Below are positions 43,799 through 53,177 of a DNA stretch of 53,257 bases, piece by piece (position 1 is the stretch's first letter; each line of letters starts with the position of its first letter). The DNA lies in the NCBI RefSeq assembly GCF_902832885.1, contig NZ_CADFDK010000023.1:1-53257 (forward strand), written 5' to 3'. The stretch is from Burkholderia seminalis DSM 23518 (GTDB lineage Bacteria > Pseudomonadota > Gammaproteobacteria > Burkholderiales > Burkholderiaceae). The translations under genes were made by a program, and so were the position numbers. The notes under the pieces are model-generated. The model worked only from the letters and a program-made list of their open reading frames with translations. It searched no databases and had not been told where the DNA came from.

Positions 43799-44524
43799 GC
43801 AGTTTCTACGTAGAAACTGCTCGCCAAGCGGGCTGCCAGAAATATTAGGATGTCATCCGAAAAAAATCAAGAAAAATGACGCGATTATGAGAAATTCTAC
43901 GCTCCGATGCGACAGATCAACCGGAACTTGTAGAGTGGCGTGCTTCCAGGAGTAGTTTCTACGTAGAAACTTGGGTTTTGCCAGCAGCACCTTCGGCGGC
44001 TTAACGGTGGGGCGGACGGGTCGCGAATCGGACGCAAACGGAGCAATTGACATTCTATTGTGCGACCTCTTCGAATCGTGCGCAGTTTTTAGGCTTACGT
44101 CCTAGCGCCGTGGGCAGTTTCTACGTAGAAACTGCCGTCGCGTAATACGAGCTCGAAGGCAACGTTTTGCGATCGAGACCCTCGGACTGGCGCATCAGGG
44201 AATTCTTTTGGGATGCTCAGAAGGCGTTCAGTTTCTATATTGAGACTGAGTTGTCCCACCAATTGCGGACGTCGGAATCAATCGTCAACTCGCGCGTACT
44301 GAGCGGGACGCCGAATGCTCGCAGATATAGTTTCTACGTTGAAACTGCGGCCGATGCAGTCAGTGATACCCCTCGGAAACTTCTAATCTGATGCCCCTGG
44401 GGGCGTTCAGTTTCTACATGGAAACTGAACGAGCCAAGCAGTTACAGACATTGGTCGACCGACAAAGCTCGCATGCTGAACGTGATAGCGAACGCTGCCA
44501 GATCCAGTTTCTACGTTGAAACTG
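43799..44524. repeat. Centromere-like array of seven palindromes (candidate parS)
   Basis: Seven imperfect to perfect copies of CAGTTTCTACGTAGAAACTG upstream of parA: 43799-43820, 43954-43971, 44113-44136, 44229-44248, 44329-44346, 44406-44429 and 44505-44524. Three have the perfect core TTTCTACGTAGAAA; the others vary mostly in the central ACGTAG. The spacing is roughly 80-160 bp. The core differs from the canonical chromosomal parS (TGTTTCACGTGAAACA), so this is probably a plasmid-specific site. The first copy is 35 bp before the parA start and may be an operator. Confidence 0.85.
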
Positions 44525-44948
44525 CGACCAGCGTCCACGACGAAAGCAATCACGAACCGTTTCGCCCGCGGAGAGGATGGGCCGCCGACTGACATTTCGG
44601 CGTATTCGGAATGTGGACTCAAAAGATTCGATTTTTTCTTATATACTGACTTTTCGCTACGCGCCCGTAGATGGCCGCAGCGTACGCTCCGTCGCAATGT
44701 CTAGGATTATCTGCGGGATCGTCGGCCTGTAAGGACGGAAGTCGTAGATGATCTGGTAGTTCGATAACACCCACGGAATTAACTCCGACTTAATGTAAGA
44801 GAAGTCGAAGGTGGATCGTCATCGTCACCGTTGATGATGTTGCGTCGGACACGTTCATATCGGCGGTCATAACAGCAATGTTGGCGTCGCAGATACTTTT
44901 GATTCTAGGGCGATTCGCCATCAATCGATTTTGACGACCCGAGCCGCG
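44525..44948. other. Intergenic region
   Basis: 424 bp between the palindrome array and the tyrosine recombinase. No gene, repeat or hairpin was recognised. Confidence 0.4.
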
Positions 44949-46979
44949 CTAAGAGGTAGCTAATCTAAGGAAGGTCTCCGCCTCTCGGTATTGGCGGCCA
45001 AGCTCCGCAGTTGCGTAGATCGATGTGGTGTCGAGCGAATCGTGACCTGCAAAATTTCGCGCGCTCCCGAGACTCATGCCATTGGCCAGCGCATGCGACA
45101 CGAACGTGTGTCGCAGCCAGTGCGGACTGGCTGCGCTGAAAGCGCGTGCGTGTGGCGAGTCCTCACGTAGTGCCGCGGCAGTCGCCATCGCGAAAAACTG
45201 CCTAACCGCCTTATAAAGTTGAATCGGATGGATCGGCCCGGCTTGCCGCGCGCGCGGCAAGCTCAGGCGCCGGATCCGTTTTGCTGGCCTTCGCCGCGCG
45301 CCGGATCCGGCCGATCTCGGCATTCGACAGCAGCGCCGGGATCAACGGCGTGGCGGCCGGGCAGGCGAGGGGATCGCGCGGCAGGCCACGCGACTCCAGA
45401 TAGTCGCCCATCAAGTCCAGCACCGCCGGCACCAGCGGCACGAAGCGTTCCTTCGCGCGCTTGCCGACCACGCGCAGCAACCGGATGGTCCCCAGCTCGG
45501 GGCCGGCGTAGCGTTCTTGCACGTCGTCCGTGAAGGCGCCACACAACTCGGCACGTCGCAGCCCGGTGCTGTACGCAAAGCTCAGCACGAAGCGCATGCG
45601 TGTCGCCGCGGCCGTGTCCGGCATCGCGTCGAGGACGCGCATCGCGAAGCGCCAGGCGTCGGAGGTGAAGCCGCGCTCGATCTGCAGACGCGATTTCGCG
45701 GCGACGCGCCGCTCGTTTCCGGCGGCGTCGTGTGTCGATCCAGTGAACACGCGCACCTTCGCGAACGCGTTGTGATCCAGATACTGCGCGTCGACCAGCT
45801 CCCCGAAGAATTTCTTCAGCGCGGACAGCGCATCCTGCCGGCTTTTGACCGACAGAGGCCCACGGAACGGCCGCCAGCCCAGATCGCCGCGATGCGCGGT
45901 GCCCGTCATGACCCATTGGCTGGCCGGCTGCGGATCGATCAGGAAGCCGTTGATGTAGTCGCGCGCATCATCGGTATCGAGGCTCGACAGCGCCTTGCGC
46001 TTCACGAAGATCGACCAGAGCAGCAGCCGCTCGGCTTCGGTGCGGTAGCGTTGGCGCGTATGCGGGTTCTCGTAGTCGGCGAGCCAGAAATCAATCGCCT
46101 CGCGGTCGTTGTTGGCGCGGCTGTTGTTCCTGACGAGATTGCGGTGTGTGCCATGCGAGCCGTCCAGCTCGGGCGGCAGCAAGAACCGTTCGAGCGGCAC
46201 GATCGCGGTGACGGGACCGGCCGCGGCCAGCGGCGGGCCCGCCAGCGTGCGCTCGGACGGGTGGATTTGCACGCCGGCGGCGAGCTGCAGGCCGGTGACG
46301 TCCCCGTAGTGCGCGAGCCACGCGGTGATGCGGCGCGCGCCGACTTCGCCCAGGCGCGGCACGCGTCGGTACCAGCGGTAGCCGAGCGCGTTGATCGACT
46401 CGACCAGCTTGCCGATCGTGGTGAGGCCGACGTCGGCGAGACGCAGCGCGACGGCGGTATCGAACCAGCCGAGCACGTGGTGCTCAGGGCGTGGATCCTC
46501 GACCACCAGGCGCGCGAGCGCCTCGAGCGCGGCCATTTGTCGCGCGCGCAGGCGGGCGTTGCGCTGCTGCCGACGTAGGGTCGCGCCGGCGTCGGTGTTC
46601 GCGCCGGCGCGTCGGCCGCTGGCGTCGCGGCGAGGGCGGCCGGACGAATCGCAAGGAGCCGGGCGGTCGCGAAGTCGTGCCGCTTGCGGGCCGCGGGGAC
46701 GAAGGCGGTGACCAGCCAGGTGCGGGTGGCGTCCGCCTTGCGCGCGTCGCGGCCGAATTCGAGGTACTGGCCGGCCAGCTCGGCGAGATCCAGTCCTTCC
46801 AGATAGCCACGGAAGAAGGCGAGGTGCTGCAGCCCGATCCGGCGCTGCGCGGCCGCGTCGCGGCGTGCGGCGCGCGAGCGCGACTTTCGGCGCGCAGCCG
46901 GCGTCGTCGCGCGGCGCCGCGCCGCTGGCAGCTCGCGGAAGTCGACATCGAGCACATCTGGATCGTCGGCGGTCGTCAT
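44949..46979 (-). pseudogene. Tyrosine recombinase (DUF3701-type integrase), two frameshifts
   Basis: The product is spread over three frames. From ATG 46979: MTTADDPDVLDVDFRELPAA, then GLQHLAFFRGYLEGLDLAEL. After a shift near 46580-46620: LGWFDTAVALRLADVGLTTI, SINALGYRWYRRVPRLGEVG (the DUF3701 N-terminal helical region) and the catalytic domain start FAYSTGLRRAELCGAFTDDV with the first Arg. After a second shift near 45235: PHWLRHTFVSHALANGMSLG and ARNFAGHDSLDTTSIYATAE with His-x-x-Arg, His and the Tyr nucleophile. All catalytic residues survive, so the damage is recent or reflects sequencing errors. Likely the integrase of an integrated element. Confidence 0.85.
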
Positions 46980-47549
46980 CGGTGGCTTCGAGAGAATACG
47001 GAAACTGTATTGTTTGATACGTGTCCTGCGGCGCAGCGGCGTCCGCTCGCCTTTGACTTCGTCGGACGTCCGATGAAGTAAAGCTTGTACCGGCTCGACG
47101 GAGCTGATCCACGCGGAACGTGGTCGGTCGGGCTCAGATGAACAAGATTCGCTTCTCCGATTTCGGAAGGAAGCGTCGAAAATATCGATGTGGAGAAGGC
47201 AATGTTGGAAATCTCGGGCGGTCGACGGCATGGATATCGCAATCTCGTGGAACATCGTACAATGAGGCGTGCCTCGCCTAACGGATTGTTTCGAAAAGGC
47301 ATTTCGCGTTTCATGTGTTGATGTTTCACGAACATCTTGAGTGAGGTGCGTTTTTTGGCGCCGGAAAGCCCACTGAAAAGGCCGCTCTTCTTATTGGATA
47401 CCAGTCTGGATTTAATTCGTATCGTTTGGTACGTGTTTCGTAGTATTTGCTCGATTCGCCAACGCGCCTTCCTGCCCTAGCGGTTTCCCTATCCGTCACT
47501 CCCACCTTTCGTGTAGTAAAACGTGTGCATAGCTTGTATGGAGCGCGCG
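46980..47549. other. Intergenic region between integrase and Tn7-like genes
   Basis: 570 bp without a gene. It contains two copies of TATYGTTTGRTACGTGT, at 47008-47024 (29 bp upstream of the integrase start) and 47420-47436, and the near-palindrome TGATGTTTCACGAACATC around 47320. Confidence 0.4.
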
Positions 47550-48191
47550 ATGCGTTCACCACGTTTCCGAAAGGCGGCTACCGACGTGCGTCCGTACGGC
47601 GCGCATCGGTTCGACGTGTTCGGTCCCAAGGTCGGCAGGAGGCTGACGTTGTTTGGCCGAAGCGCGCTTCAGCTCTGGCTGCGGCTGGAATCCGACCCAC
47701 AAGTGGTTATCTATTGCGAGCGACCGCTGCTCGTCCCGGAGGCAAGAGGGAGTCGGGCTGCGGACTTCTGGGTTTGCACGGACTACGGCGAGCAGCTGCA
47801 TCTGGTTTTGCGATCATCCGAAGCGATGGTCGCTGCAAAGGGGCTTCGTGTGTACCCGGCGCTCGACGCGTGGTGTAGGGCGAACGCGATGACGATGCAC
47901 ACCATCGTCCCGAATCAACTCGACGATCCCGAGCCGCTGTGCCAGAACAGGCTCACGATGTTGCATTACCTCGCGGCGAACACCACAGCAGTCGGAGACG
48001 AATTTTCCCGTGCCATCTCGACCGCGTGCGATGGCGGCTTGATGCTGGCCGAATTGGGACAACGGTTTGACGCCCTTCATCCTGAACTCGTGCGTGCCGT
48101 CGCGTTTTCATTGGTCCTGAAAGGCATGCTGGACTGCCCAACTATTGCCTCACAGCCTCTCGGACCCAATAGCCGCCTGGTGACGCCATGA
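47550..48191 (+). CDS. TnsA-like transposon endonuclease subunit
   Basis: 213 residues from ATG 47550 (GGAG 6-9 bases upstream). The segment LTLFGRSALQLWLRLESDPQ, VVIYCERPLLVPEARGSRAA, DFWVCTDYGEQLHLVLRSSE has the layout of TnsA: a helix with Glu, the phrase 'ESDPxVxxYxERP', then 'DFxV' and a final strand. The usual Lys after this strand is not seen (VLR-SS). It is followed, with a 4-bp ATGA overlap, by remnants of a DDE transposase and an AAA ATPase, as in Tn7-like modules. TnsA cuts the 5' strands at transposon ends. Family assignment is moderate. Confidence 0.55.
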   Translation: MRSPRFRKAATDVRPYGAHRFDVFGPKVGRRLTLFGRSALQLWLRLESDPQVVIYCERPLLVPEARGSRAADFWVCTDYGEQLHLVLRSSEAMVAAKGLRVYPALDAWCRANAMTMHTIVPNQLDDPEPLCQNRLTMLHYLAANTTAVGDEFSRAISTACDGGLMLAELGQRFDALHPELVRAVAFSLVLKGMLDCPTIASQPLGPNSRLVTP

Positions 48192-48979
48192 GATCGATTG
48201 CCTTCGGGACGCTACGCTTCGATCGCCGCTCCATTCCTGCTGAGCTGGTTGACCTCAGCCAGTGGCCTAGTGCCGACGACAGCGCCCTAGATGAGCAGGC
48301 ACGGAAGCTCTTCGCGCGGCGGGTGCGCGCGATGACGCTGTTTGTCGACGGAAGCACGCCACTGCAGTCGATCGGCCGAGAAACGGGAGTGCGGATCAAC
48401 GATCTATACCGGCTCTTCGAACGATGCATCGCACCTCACGAAGATGGCCGTATTCATGGTTGCCGGGCGCTGCTGCCCTGGCTGCATACCCGTCCGTATG
48501 AACGTCGGGCCCCCGTGACGACAGCCGGTACCGACGGCACGAGCGGCGCTTTCGGTCAGCTGCTGCTTCGATACCCGCAAATCGCGCGCTGGATCGAGCG
48601 TAACACGCTGGTTATCTTCGTCGACGAGGCACAACGACTTGAGATGGAGCACTACGAGTGGCTGCGTGACGTGCAGGACGAGCTTGGTCGCCGCGGTATC
48701 CGCATGTTTGCGTTCCTCGTCGGCCAGCCTGGCATTCTGAACCGCAGGAGCGCATTCCGGCAGAACGTCGACACCTCGCAGATCGTCGCCCGCTTCATGA
48801 TTGACGAGATGCGGTTTGCGGGCATGCAGCAGGCTGCTGACCTGAAAATGTCTCTCGCCGCGTACGACAGCTCAATCTTTCCGGATGGCAGCGACTGGAC
48901 CTATACGCGGTTTTTTCTGCAGCGTGCGTACGACACGGGCTTTCAGCTCGGCGCATCGTCAGTACGCCTGGGTTGTTGA
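48188..48979 (+). pseudogene. In-frame fusion of a DDE transposase N-terminus with a TniB/TnsC-type ATPase C-terminus
   Basis: 263 codons made from two different genes. Residues 1 to about 135 resemble the N-terminus of a TnsB/TniA-type transposase: a short beta region, a helix-turn-helix (PLQSIGRETGVRINDLYRLF, RCIAPHEDGRIHGCRALLPW) and AFGQLLLRYPQIARWI. From about residue 138 it becomes the C-terminal half of an AAA ATPase: NTLVIFVDEAQRLEMEHYEW (Walker B), RRGIRMFAFLVGQPGILNRR. The DDE catalytic domain and the ATPase Walker A are missing. A deletion therefore fused tnsB- and tnsC-like genes in frame. Nothing suggests that the chimera is active. Confidence 0.65.
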
Positions 48980-49155
48980 CCGGAATAGGATTTCTTTGAT
49001 GTCGGACTCGGACCAATGCTCACTGAGCATCAAGATGCGGTGAAGCAGCCAAGCGCTTGAGCGGTGTTTCAAAGCGTTAAACTAATCGTGATCGGCGCGT
49101 TTAGTTCCCGCAGCGAGAAAACTCCTGCAATACATAGCGATCGGGGAGGGGCGAC
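48980..49155. other. Short intergenic region
   Basis: An ATG at 48999 opens MSDSDQCSLSIKMR and stops, possibly the leftover start of a next transposition gene. GGGGAGGGG before 49156 is the ribosome-binding site of the SbcD-like gene. Confidence 0.4.
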
Positions 49156-49741
49156 TTGATTTCAATTTTGCATACGGCCGACTGGCAGATCGGTCGAGTG
49201 TTCGCGCAGTTTGAGCCTGACGACGCTGCTGCGCTGTTCGAGGCCCGCTTTGCCGTGGTAGAGCGATTGGCTGGTATCGCGACCGATCGCGGTGTCGATG
49301 CCATCTTGGTCGCAGGCGACGTGTTTGACGCCCAAACGGTGGCTGACAAGACGATCCGTCGGCTCTTCAACGCGATGCAAGGCTTCACTGGGACTTGGGT
49401 CCTCATGCCGGGCAACCACGACGCTGCGCTGGCCGAGTCGGTGTGGAGCCGGGCGCGGCGCCTTGGAGTGATCCCGGACAACGTTATCGTATGCCTGGAA
49501 CCGAAGCCCATTGTGGTGGCCGGCAAGTTCACCTTGTTGCCGGCACCCCTGACCCAGCGCCACACCTATATCGACCTAACCGAGTGGTTCGCGGCGTATG
49601 TTTCAACGAACGATTTGCCGCGGATCGGTCTGGCTCACGGTAGCGTGCAAGGAATCCTTCCCGAGGACGTGGACTCGGCAAATCCGATCGCTGCAGGCCG
49701 GGCACAAGGCGCGGGGCTGGCTCCGGGCTGGGAGCTGGTGC
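49156..49741 (+). pseudogene. SbcD/Mre11-like nuclease, C-terminally truncated
   Basis: TTG start at 49156 after a strong GGGGAGGGG ribosome-binding site. Calcineurin-like phosphoesterase motifs in order: ISILHTADWQIGRVF (Asp-x-His class), DAILVAGDVFDAQTV (GDxxD), WVLMPGNHDAALA (GNHD), and RIGLAHGSVQGILPEDVDSA (GHS/H-type). After ANPIAAGRAQ (about 49710) the expected remainder (the last metal-binding GDWHG-type motif and capping domain) is missing and the frame runs on into the next gene. The original stop was probably the TGA of the ATGA at 49742, which is now out of frame, so a deletion with frameshift occurred. Confidence 0.75.
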
Positions 49742-50008
49742 ATGAAACTCAAGCGATTGCGAATCGAGAACTTCAAACGCTTTCGGGCGCCCCTGGAGCT
49801 GGGCAACTTCGCCGACGGACTGAACCTGTTTGTCGCCCCGAACGAGGCGGGCAAGTCCACCGTGGCCGAAGCCATTCGAGCGGCTTTCTTCGAGCGGTAC
49901 AAGTCCAACTCGGTCAGTGGTTTGCGCCCGTGGAGTGATAGCTCCGCGACACCCTCGGTGGAGATCGAGTTCGAGCTCGGCGGCAAGCCCGCGCGGCTCA
50001 GCAAGTAG
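49742..50008 (+). pseudogene. SbcC/Rad50-like SMC ATPase, N-terminal fragment with amber stop
   Basis: ATG at 49742: MKLKRLRIENFKRFRAPLEL, then the Walker A region GLNLFVAPNEAGKSTVAEAI of Rad50/SbcC-type ATPases, and SVSGLRPWSDSSATPSVEIE, as in YhaN/SbcC-like proteins. The frame ends at TAG 50006 after KPARLSK, but continues without a break as FLGKKRCQLSIDGKT, so the stop is probably a CAG-to-TAG change. Coiled coils, Walker B and the signature motif are absent because of a deletion to the HerA-like sequence downstream. Confidence 0.75.
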
Positions 50009-50741
50009 TTCCTGGGCAAGAAGCGATGCCAGCTGAGCATCGATGGCAAGACCGACAACAGCCACGGCCTGCAGCTCTCCGCGAACGAGCGGCTCGATCT
50101 GTACTTTGCCAAGCGACTCGATTTCCATCCGACCAAAGGCCAGAGCATCACACCGGGCAGCTACGCAGACAAGTCGCTGGACAAGTTCTTCGCGCGCTTC
50201 GAGGCCAAGGTGGAGCAGGACCGCCTGCAGTTTCTCTTCGGTCCGTCCGCCGACACGGCCACGCTGGTGGGGACCCTGAAGAGCCTGATCGGCTACGGAG
50301 ACGAACAGTCAAACGTCACGATCGTCGACTTGAGCGGCGTCCCCTTTGAGGTCCTCAGCATCACCGTGTCACTGATCTCGCGAATTTTGTTCGAGTACGG
50401 GTACCACTACAAGGTGATGCGGACTGCGGCAAAGGAGAAGATCAACACCGACATGCCGCTCCTGCTCGTGTACGAGGAGGCCCACAAATACGTACCCAAC
50501 AGCGACCTGTCGCGCTTTCGTGCGTCCAAGTTCTCGATCGAACGCATAGCCAAGGAGGGTCGCAAGTACGGTGTGACGCTGCTCCTGTCGAGTCAGCGCC
50601 CGTCGGAGATCTCCGAGACGATCTTCTCCCAGTGCAGCAACTTCCTCGCGATGCGGCTGACCAACCCGAGTGACCAGAGCTACGTCGCACGCCTGCTGCC
50701 TGACACGCTTGGCAATCTTTGCGACAAGCTACCGACCTTGG
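50009..50741 (+). pseudogene. HerA-type ATPase, C-terminal fragment, cut by IS66
   Basis: In the same frame as the SMC fragment. From about 50090 the sequence is HerA/FtsK-like: TPGSYADKSLDKFFARFEAK, VEQDRLQFLFGPSADTATLV, NVTIVDLSGVPFEVLSITVS, Walker B region MPLLLVYEEAHKYVPNSDLS, IAKEGRKYGVTLLLSSQRPS and MRLTNPSDQSYVARLLPDT. Walker A is missing (deletion at the 5' side), and the IS66 element at 50742 removes the C-terminus. HerA is a hexameric DNA translocase that works with nucleases in end resection or in antiphage systems. Non-functional here. Confidence 0.75.
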
Positions 50742-50796
50742 GTAAGCGTCCGAGCAGTACCGTAGTGCAGGTTGTTGACTGCGAAGCTCTGCGACG

Positions 50797-52368
50797 CTAT
50801 CTGATGGGCTCGACGCGAGCAGTAGGCGGCAGCGACGGCGCCACGTTCCACGGAAGCAGCTCGTCGACGCGGTTAGCCGGATAGTCGGCGATGCGCTCGA
50901 GCACGTAGGCGAGATACGCCTCGGGATCGAGGCCGTTTAAGCGCGCCGTGCCAATCAGGCTATACATCGCGGCGGCACGTTCGCCACCGGAGTCGGCGCC
51001 GGCGAACAGATAGTTCCGCCGTCCGAGAGCGACGGCTCGCAATGCTCGCTCGGCAATCAGGTTGTCGATCTCCGCACACCCATCGCTGCAGTAGTAGACG
51101 AGCGCTGGCCAGCGATTCAGCGCGTACCGAATCGCCTTGGTCGTGTCAGATTTTGCAGAGAGCTTGGCGAGCGTCGCTTCGAACCAACGCTTCATGTCGT
51201 CGAGCAGCGGCACCGCCCGCGCTTGGCGCACACTGCGCCATTCGTCGGGCGGCTTGCCGCGGATCTGCTCTTCGATCTTGTAGAGCGCGCCGATCCGGCG
51301 CAGCGCCTCCTCCGTCACGGCGTTGGGGCGCACCGCATGCAGGTCGTGGATCTTCCGGCGCGCGTGAGCCATACATGCGGCTTCCTGGACGCGCCCGTCG
51401 AGATATAGCTCGGCATAGCCCGCGAACGCATCGGCCTGCAGCACACCAGTGAAGTCAGCGAGATGTCGCTGCGGATGCTCACCGCGGCGATCTGACGTGT
51501 AGGCGAACCAGGCCGCCGGCGGTTCGTCGGAGCCGCTCGGCCGATCATCGCGCACGTAGACCCAGAGACGTCCTGTCTTCGTTCGACCGTTGCCCGGCGC
51601 CAGCACCGGCAGCGGAGTGTCGTCCGCATGCACCTTACCGCAGGCCAGCGTGTAGCGGCGCACGGCGTCGACCAACGGTGCGAGCAGCGCCGTGATGCTG
51701 CCCATCCAGTAGCCCATCGCGCCGGGATCGATCTCGACGCCGTCACGCGCGTACATCACCGCCTGGCGGTGCAGCGGAAGGTGGTACGCGAACTTCGACA
51801 CGGCGATGTGGGCGAGCAGCGCCGGACCCGGGATGCCCCGATCGATCGGGCGGCTCGGCGCCGCAGCCTGCACGATGCGATCGCAGCGCGCGCAGGCCAG
51901 CTTCGGGCGGCGATGACGGATCACACGGAAGTGCGCACGCACGTATTCGAGTTGCTCCGCGACGTCTTCGCCCAACGGCTTGAGCTGTCCACCGCAATCG
52001 GGGCAGTCATCATCGGCGGGCAGATGGACGCGCTCTTCGCGTTCAAGATGTTCGGGTAGCGGCTTGCGGCTCGGACCTTCGCGGCGCGGTCGCTTTGCCT
52101 CGGGAGCGGCTGCTACATCGGCGGCGCCTTCGTCGGCCTGCAGATCCTCCAGCCGCAATTCGAGCTGCTCGATCTGACGATCCAGCTTCTCCGATTTACG
52201 GCCGAACTGCATGCGGCGCAGTTTCGCGATCGTGAGCTTTAGGTGCTCGATCTCAAGTGAGCGCGACGAGAGTTGCTGCCGCAGCTCGGCGACCTGGGCG
52301 TCGCGCTCACGCAGCAACGCTTTCAAAGCGTCGATGTCGTCGGGCAGCGCGGTCGAGGTCGGTTCCAT
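50797..52368 (-). CDS. tnpC: IS66 transposase TnpC
   Basis: 523 residues, full length. N-terminal coiled coil (EPTSTALPDDIDALKALLRE, LEIEHLKLTIAKLRRMQFGR), zinc-finger motif DDCPDCGGQLKPLGED and CARCDR, then the DDE catalytic domain: KVHADDTPLPVLAPGNGRTK, GVLQADAFAGYAEL and the region around MAHARRKIHDLHAV. Ends ELLPWNVAPSLPPTARVEPI. This is the DDE enzyme of IS66. A decayed relative of the same protein lies at 6555-7186. Confidence 0.95.
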   Translation of the reverse strand: MEPTSTALPDDIDALKALLRERDAQVAELRQQLSSRSLEIEHLKLTIAKLRRMQFGRKSEKLDRQIEQLELRLEDLQADEGAADVAAAPEAKRPRREGPSRKPLPEHLEREERVHLPADDDCPDCGGQLKPLGEDVAEQLEYVRAHFRVIRHRRPKLACARCDRIVQAAAPSRPIDRGIPGPALLAHIAVSKFAYHLPLHRQAVMYARDGVEIDPGAMGYWMGSITALLAPLVDAVRRYTLACGKVHADDTPLPVLAPGNGRTKTGRLWVYVRDDRPSGSDEPPAAWFAYTSDRRGEHPQRHLADFTGVLQADAFAGYAELYLDGRVQEAACMAHARRKIHDLHAVRPNAVTEEALRRIGALYKIEEQIRGKPPDEWRSVRQARAVPLLDDMKRWFEATLAKLSAKSDTTKAIRYALNRWPALVYYCSDGCAEIDNLIAERALRAVALGRRNYLFAGADSGGERAAAMYSLIGTARLNGLDPEAYLAYVLERIADYPANRVDELLPWNVAPSLPPTARVEPIR

Positions 52369-52419
52369 GAGGACAGTTTACGACCGCCCATGATCACGCG
52401 AGCACCAGTTAACAATGGT

Positions 52420-52767
52420 TTACAGCGCGCTGCGTGGGCGCGCGGCTTCGACCGGCTGCCGCCAATCGAAACCCTCGAGCAAGAGCGACAGTTGGGCGGT
52501 TGTTAGCGCGACCACGCCGGCGTCAGCACGCGGCCACGCAAAACGCCCCTTCTCGAGCCGCTTCGCCAATAAACATAGCCCGCCGTCGCTCCAATACAAG
52601 CACTTCAGCAGGTCACCGCGCTTGCCCCGGAACACGAACACGTGTCCAGAGAACGGATCTTTCTCCAGCACCGTCTGTACCTTCGCGGCCAACGAATTGA
52701 AGCCGCATCGCATATCTGTGACACCCGCCGCGATCCAGATCCGCGTGTTTTGAGGCAGACCGATCAT
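52420..52767 (-). CDS. tnpB: IS66 accessory protein TnpB
   Basis: 115 residues from ATG 52767: [60 protein letters not shown], all typical of the IS66 Orf2 family. The longer ORF to 53187 in this frame is out of phase with TnpA and not real. Overlaps tnpA by four bases (ATGA). Required for transposition in IS66 elements. Confidence 0.95.
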   Translation of the reverse strand: MIGLPQNTRIWIAAGVTDMRCGFNSLAAKVQTVLEKDPFSGHVFVFRGKRGDLLKCLYWSDGGLCLLAKRLEKGRFAWPRADAGVVALTTAQLSLLLEGFDWRQPVEAARPRSAL

Positions 52768-53177
52768 CGTAAAATGCGATCGAGAACAGAACGCAGCACG
52801 TCCGGGTCTGGCGCGCCTTCGATGCGAATCGACGTCTTGCCATGCTGGATCTGGATCGAGCCGGACGGTATGTTGTCGGTCGCAGTCGGCACCTCGAGCG
52901 CCATCGACGGCTGAGACGGTTCGTTGACGACAACCGGAAGCATTGCGTCTGGAATCGCATCGTCCGTTAGCAGGCCTTGCGCATGGAGGCGACGCCATGC
53001 CCACACCTGATTGGCATTGATGCCGTTCTCGCGAGCAACACGGGCGACCGACGCGCCGGGCTCGAATGTCAGCGCGACGATGGTCCGCTTCCATTCCGTG
53101 GGATGTCGGCGAGTTTGCCGTTTCGGCGGGATCTCGACTGTCTGAGTCACTCTGTCCACAACTCCTATCGTGGACAC
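52764..53177 (-). CDS. tnpA: IS66 accessory protein TnpA
   Basis: 137 residues. A helix-turn-helix region: [40 protein letters not shown]. The C-terminal conserved stretch is [20 protein letters not shown]. The start at 53177 is GTG; a shorter start cannot be excluded. First gene of the IS66 operon, about 80 bp inside the element end. Confidence 0.88.
   Translation of the reverse strand: MSTIGVVDRVTQTVEIPPKRQTRRHPTEWKRTIVALTFEPGASVARVARENGINANQVWAWRRLHAQGLLTDDAIPDAMLPVVVNEPSQPSMALEVPTATDNIPSGSIQIQHGKTSIRIEGAPDPDVLRSVLDRILR

Noticed and set aside
43799-44524. Possible CRISPR array upstream of parA
   Set aside because: Repeats are palindromic, only about 20 bp, with uneven gaps of roughly 80-160 bp, and lie beside parA; they fit parS sites.
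46002-47255. 417-codon minus-strand ORF taken as one protein
   Set aside because: Only the part from ATG 46979 to about 46600 is real integrase; the rest is Arg/Ser/Pro-rich out-of-frame translation.
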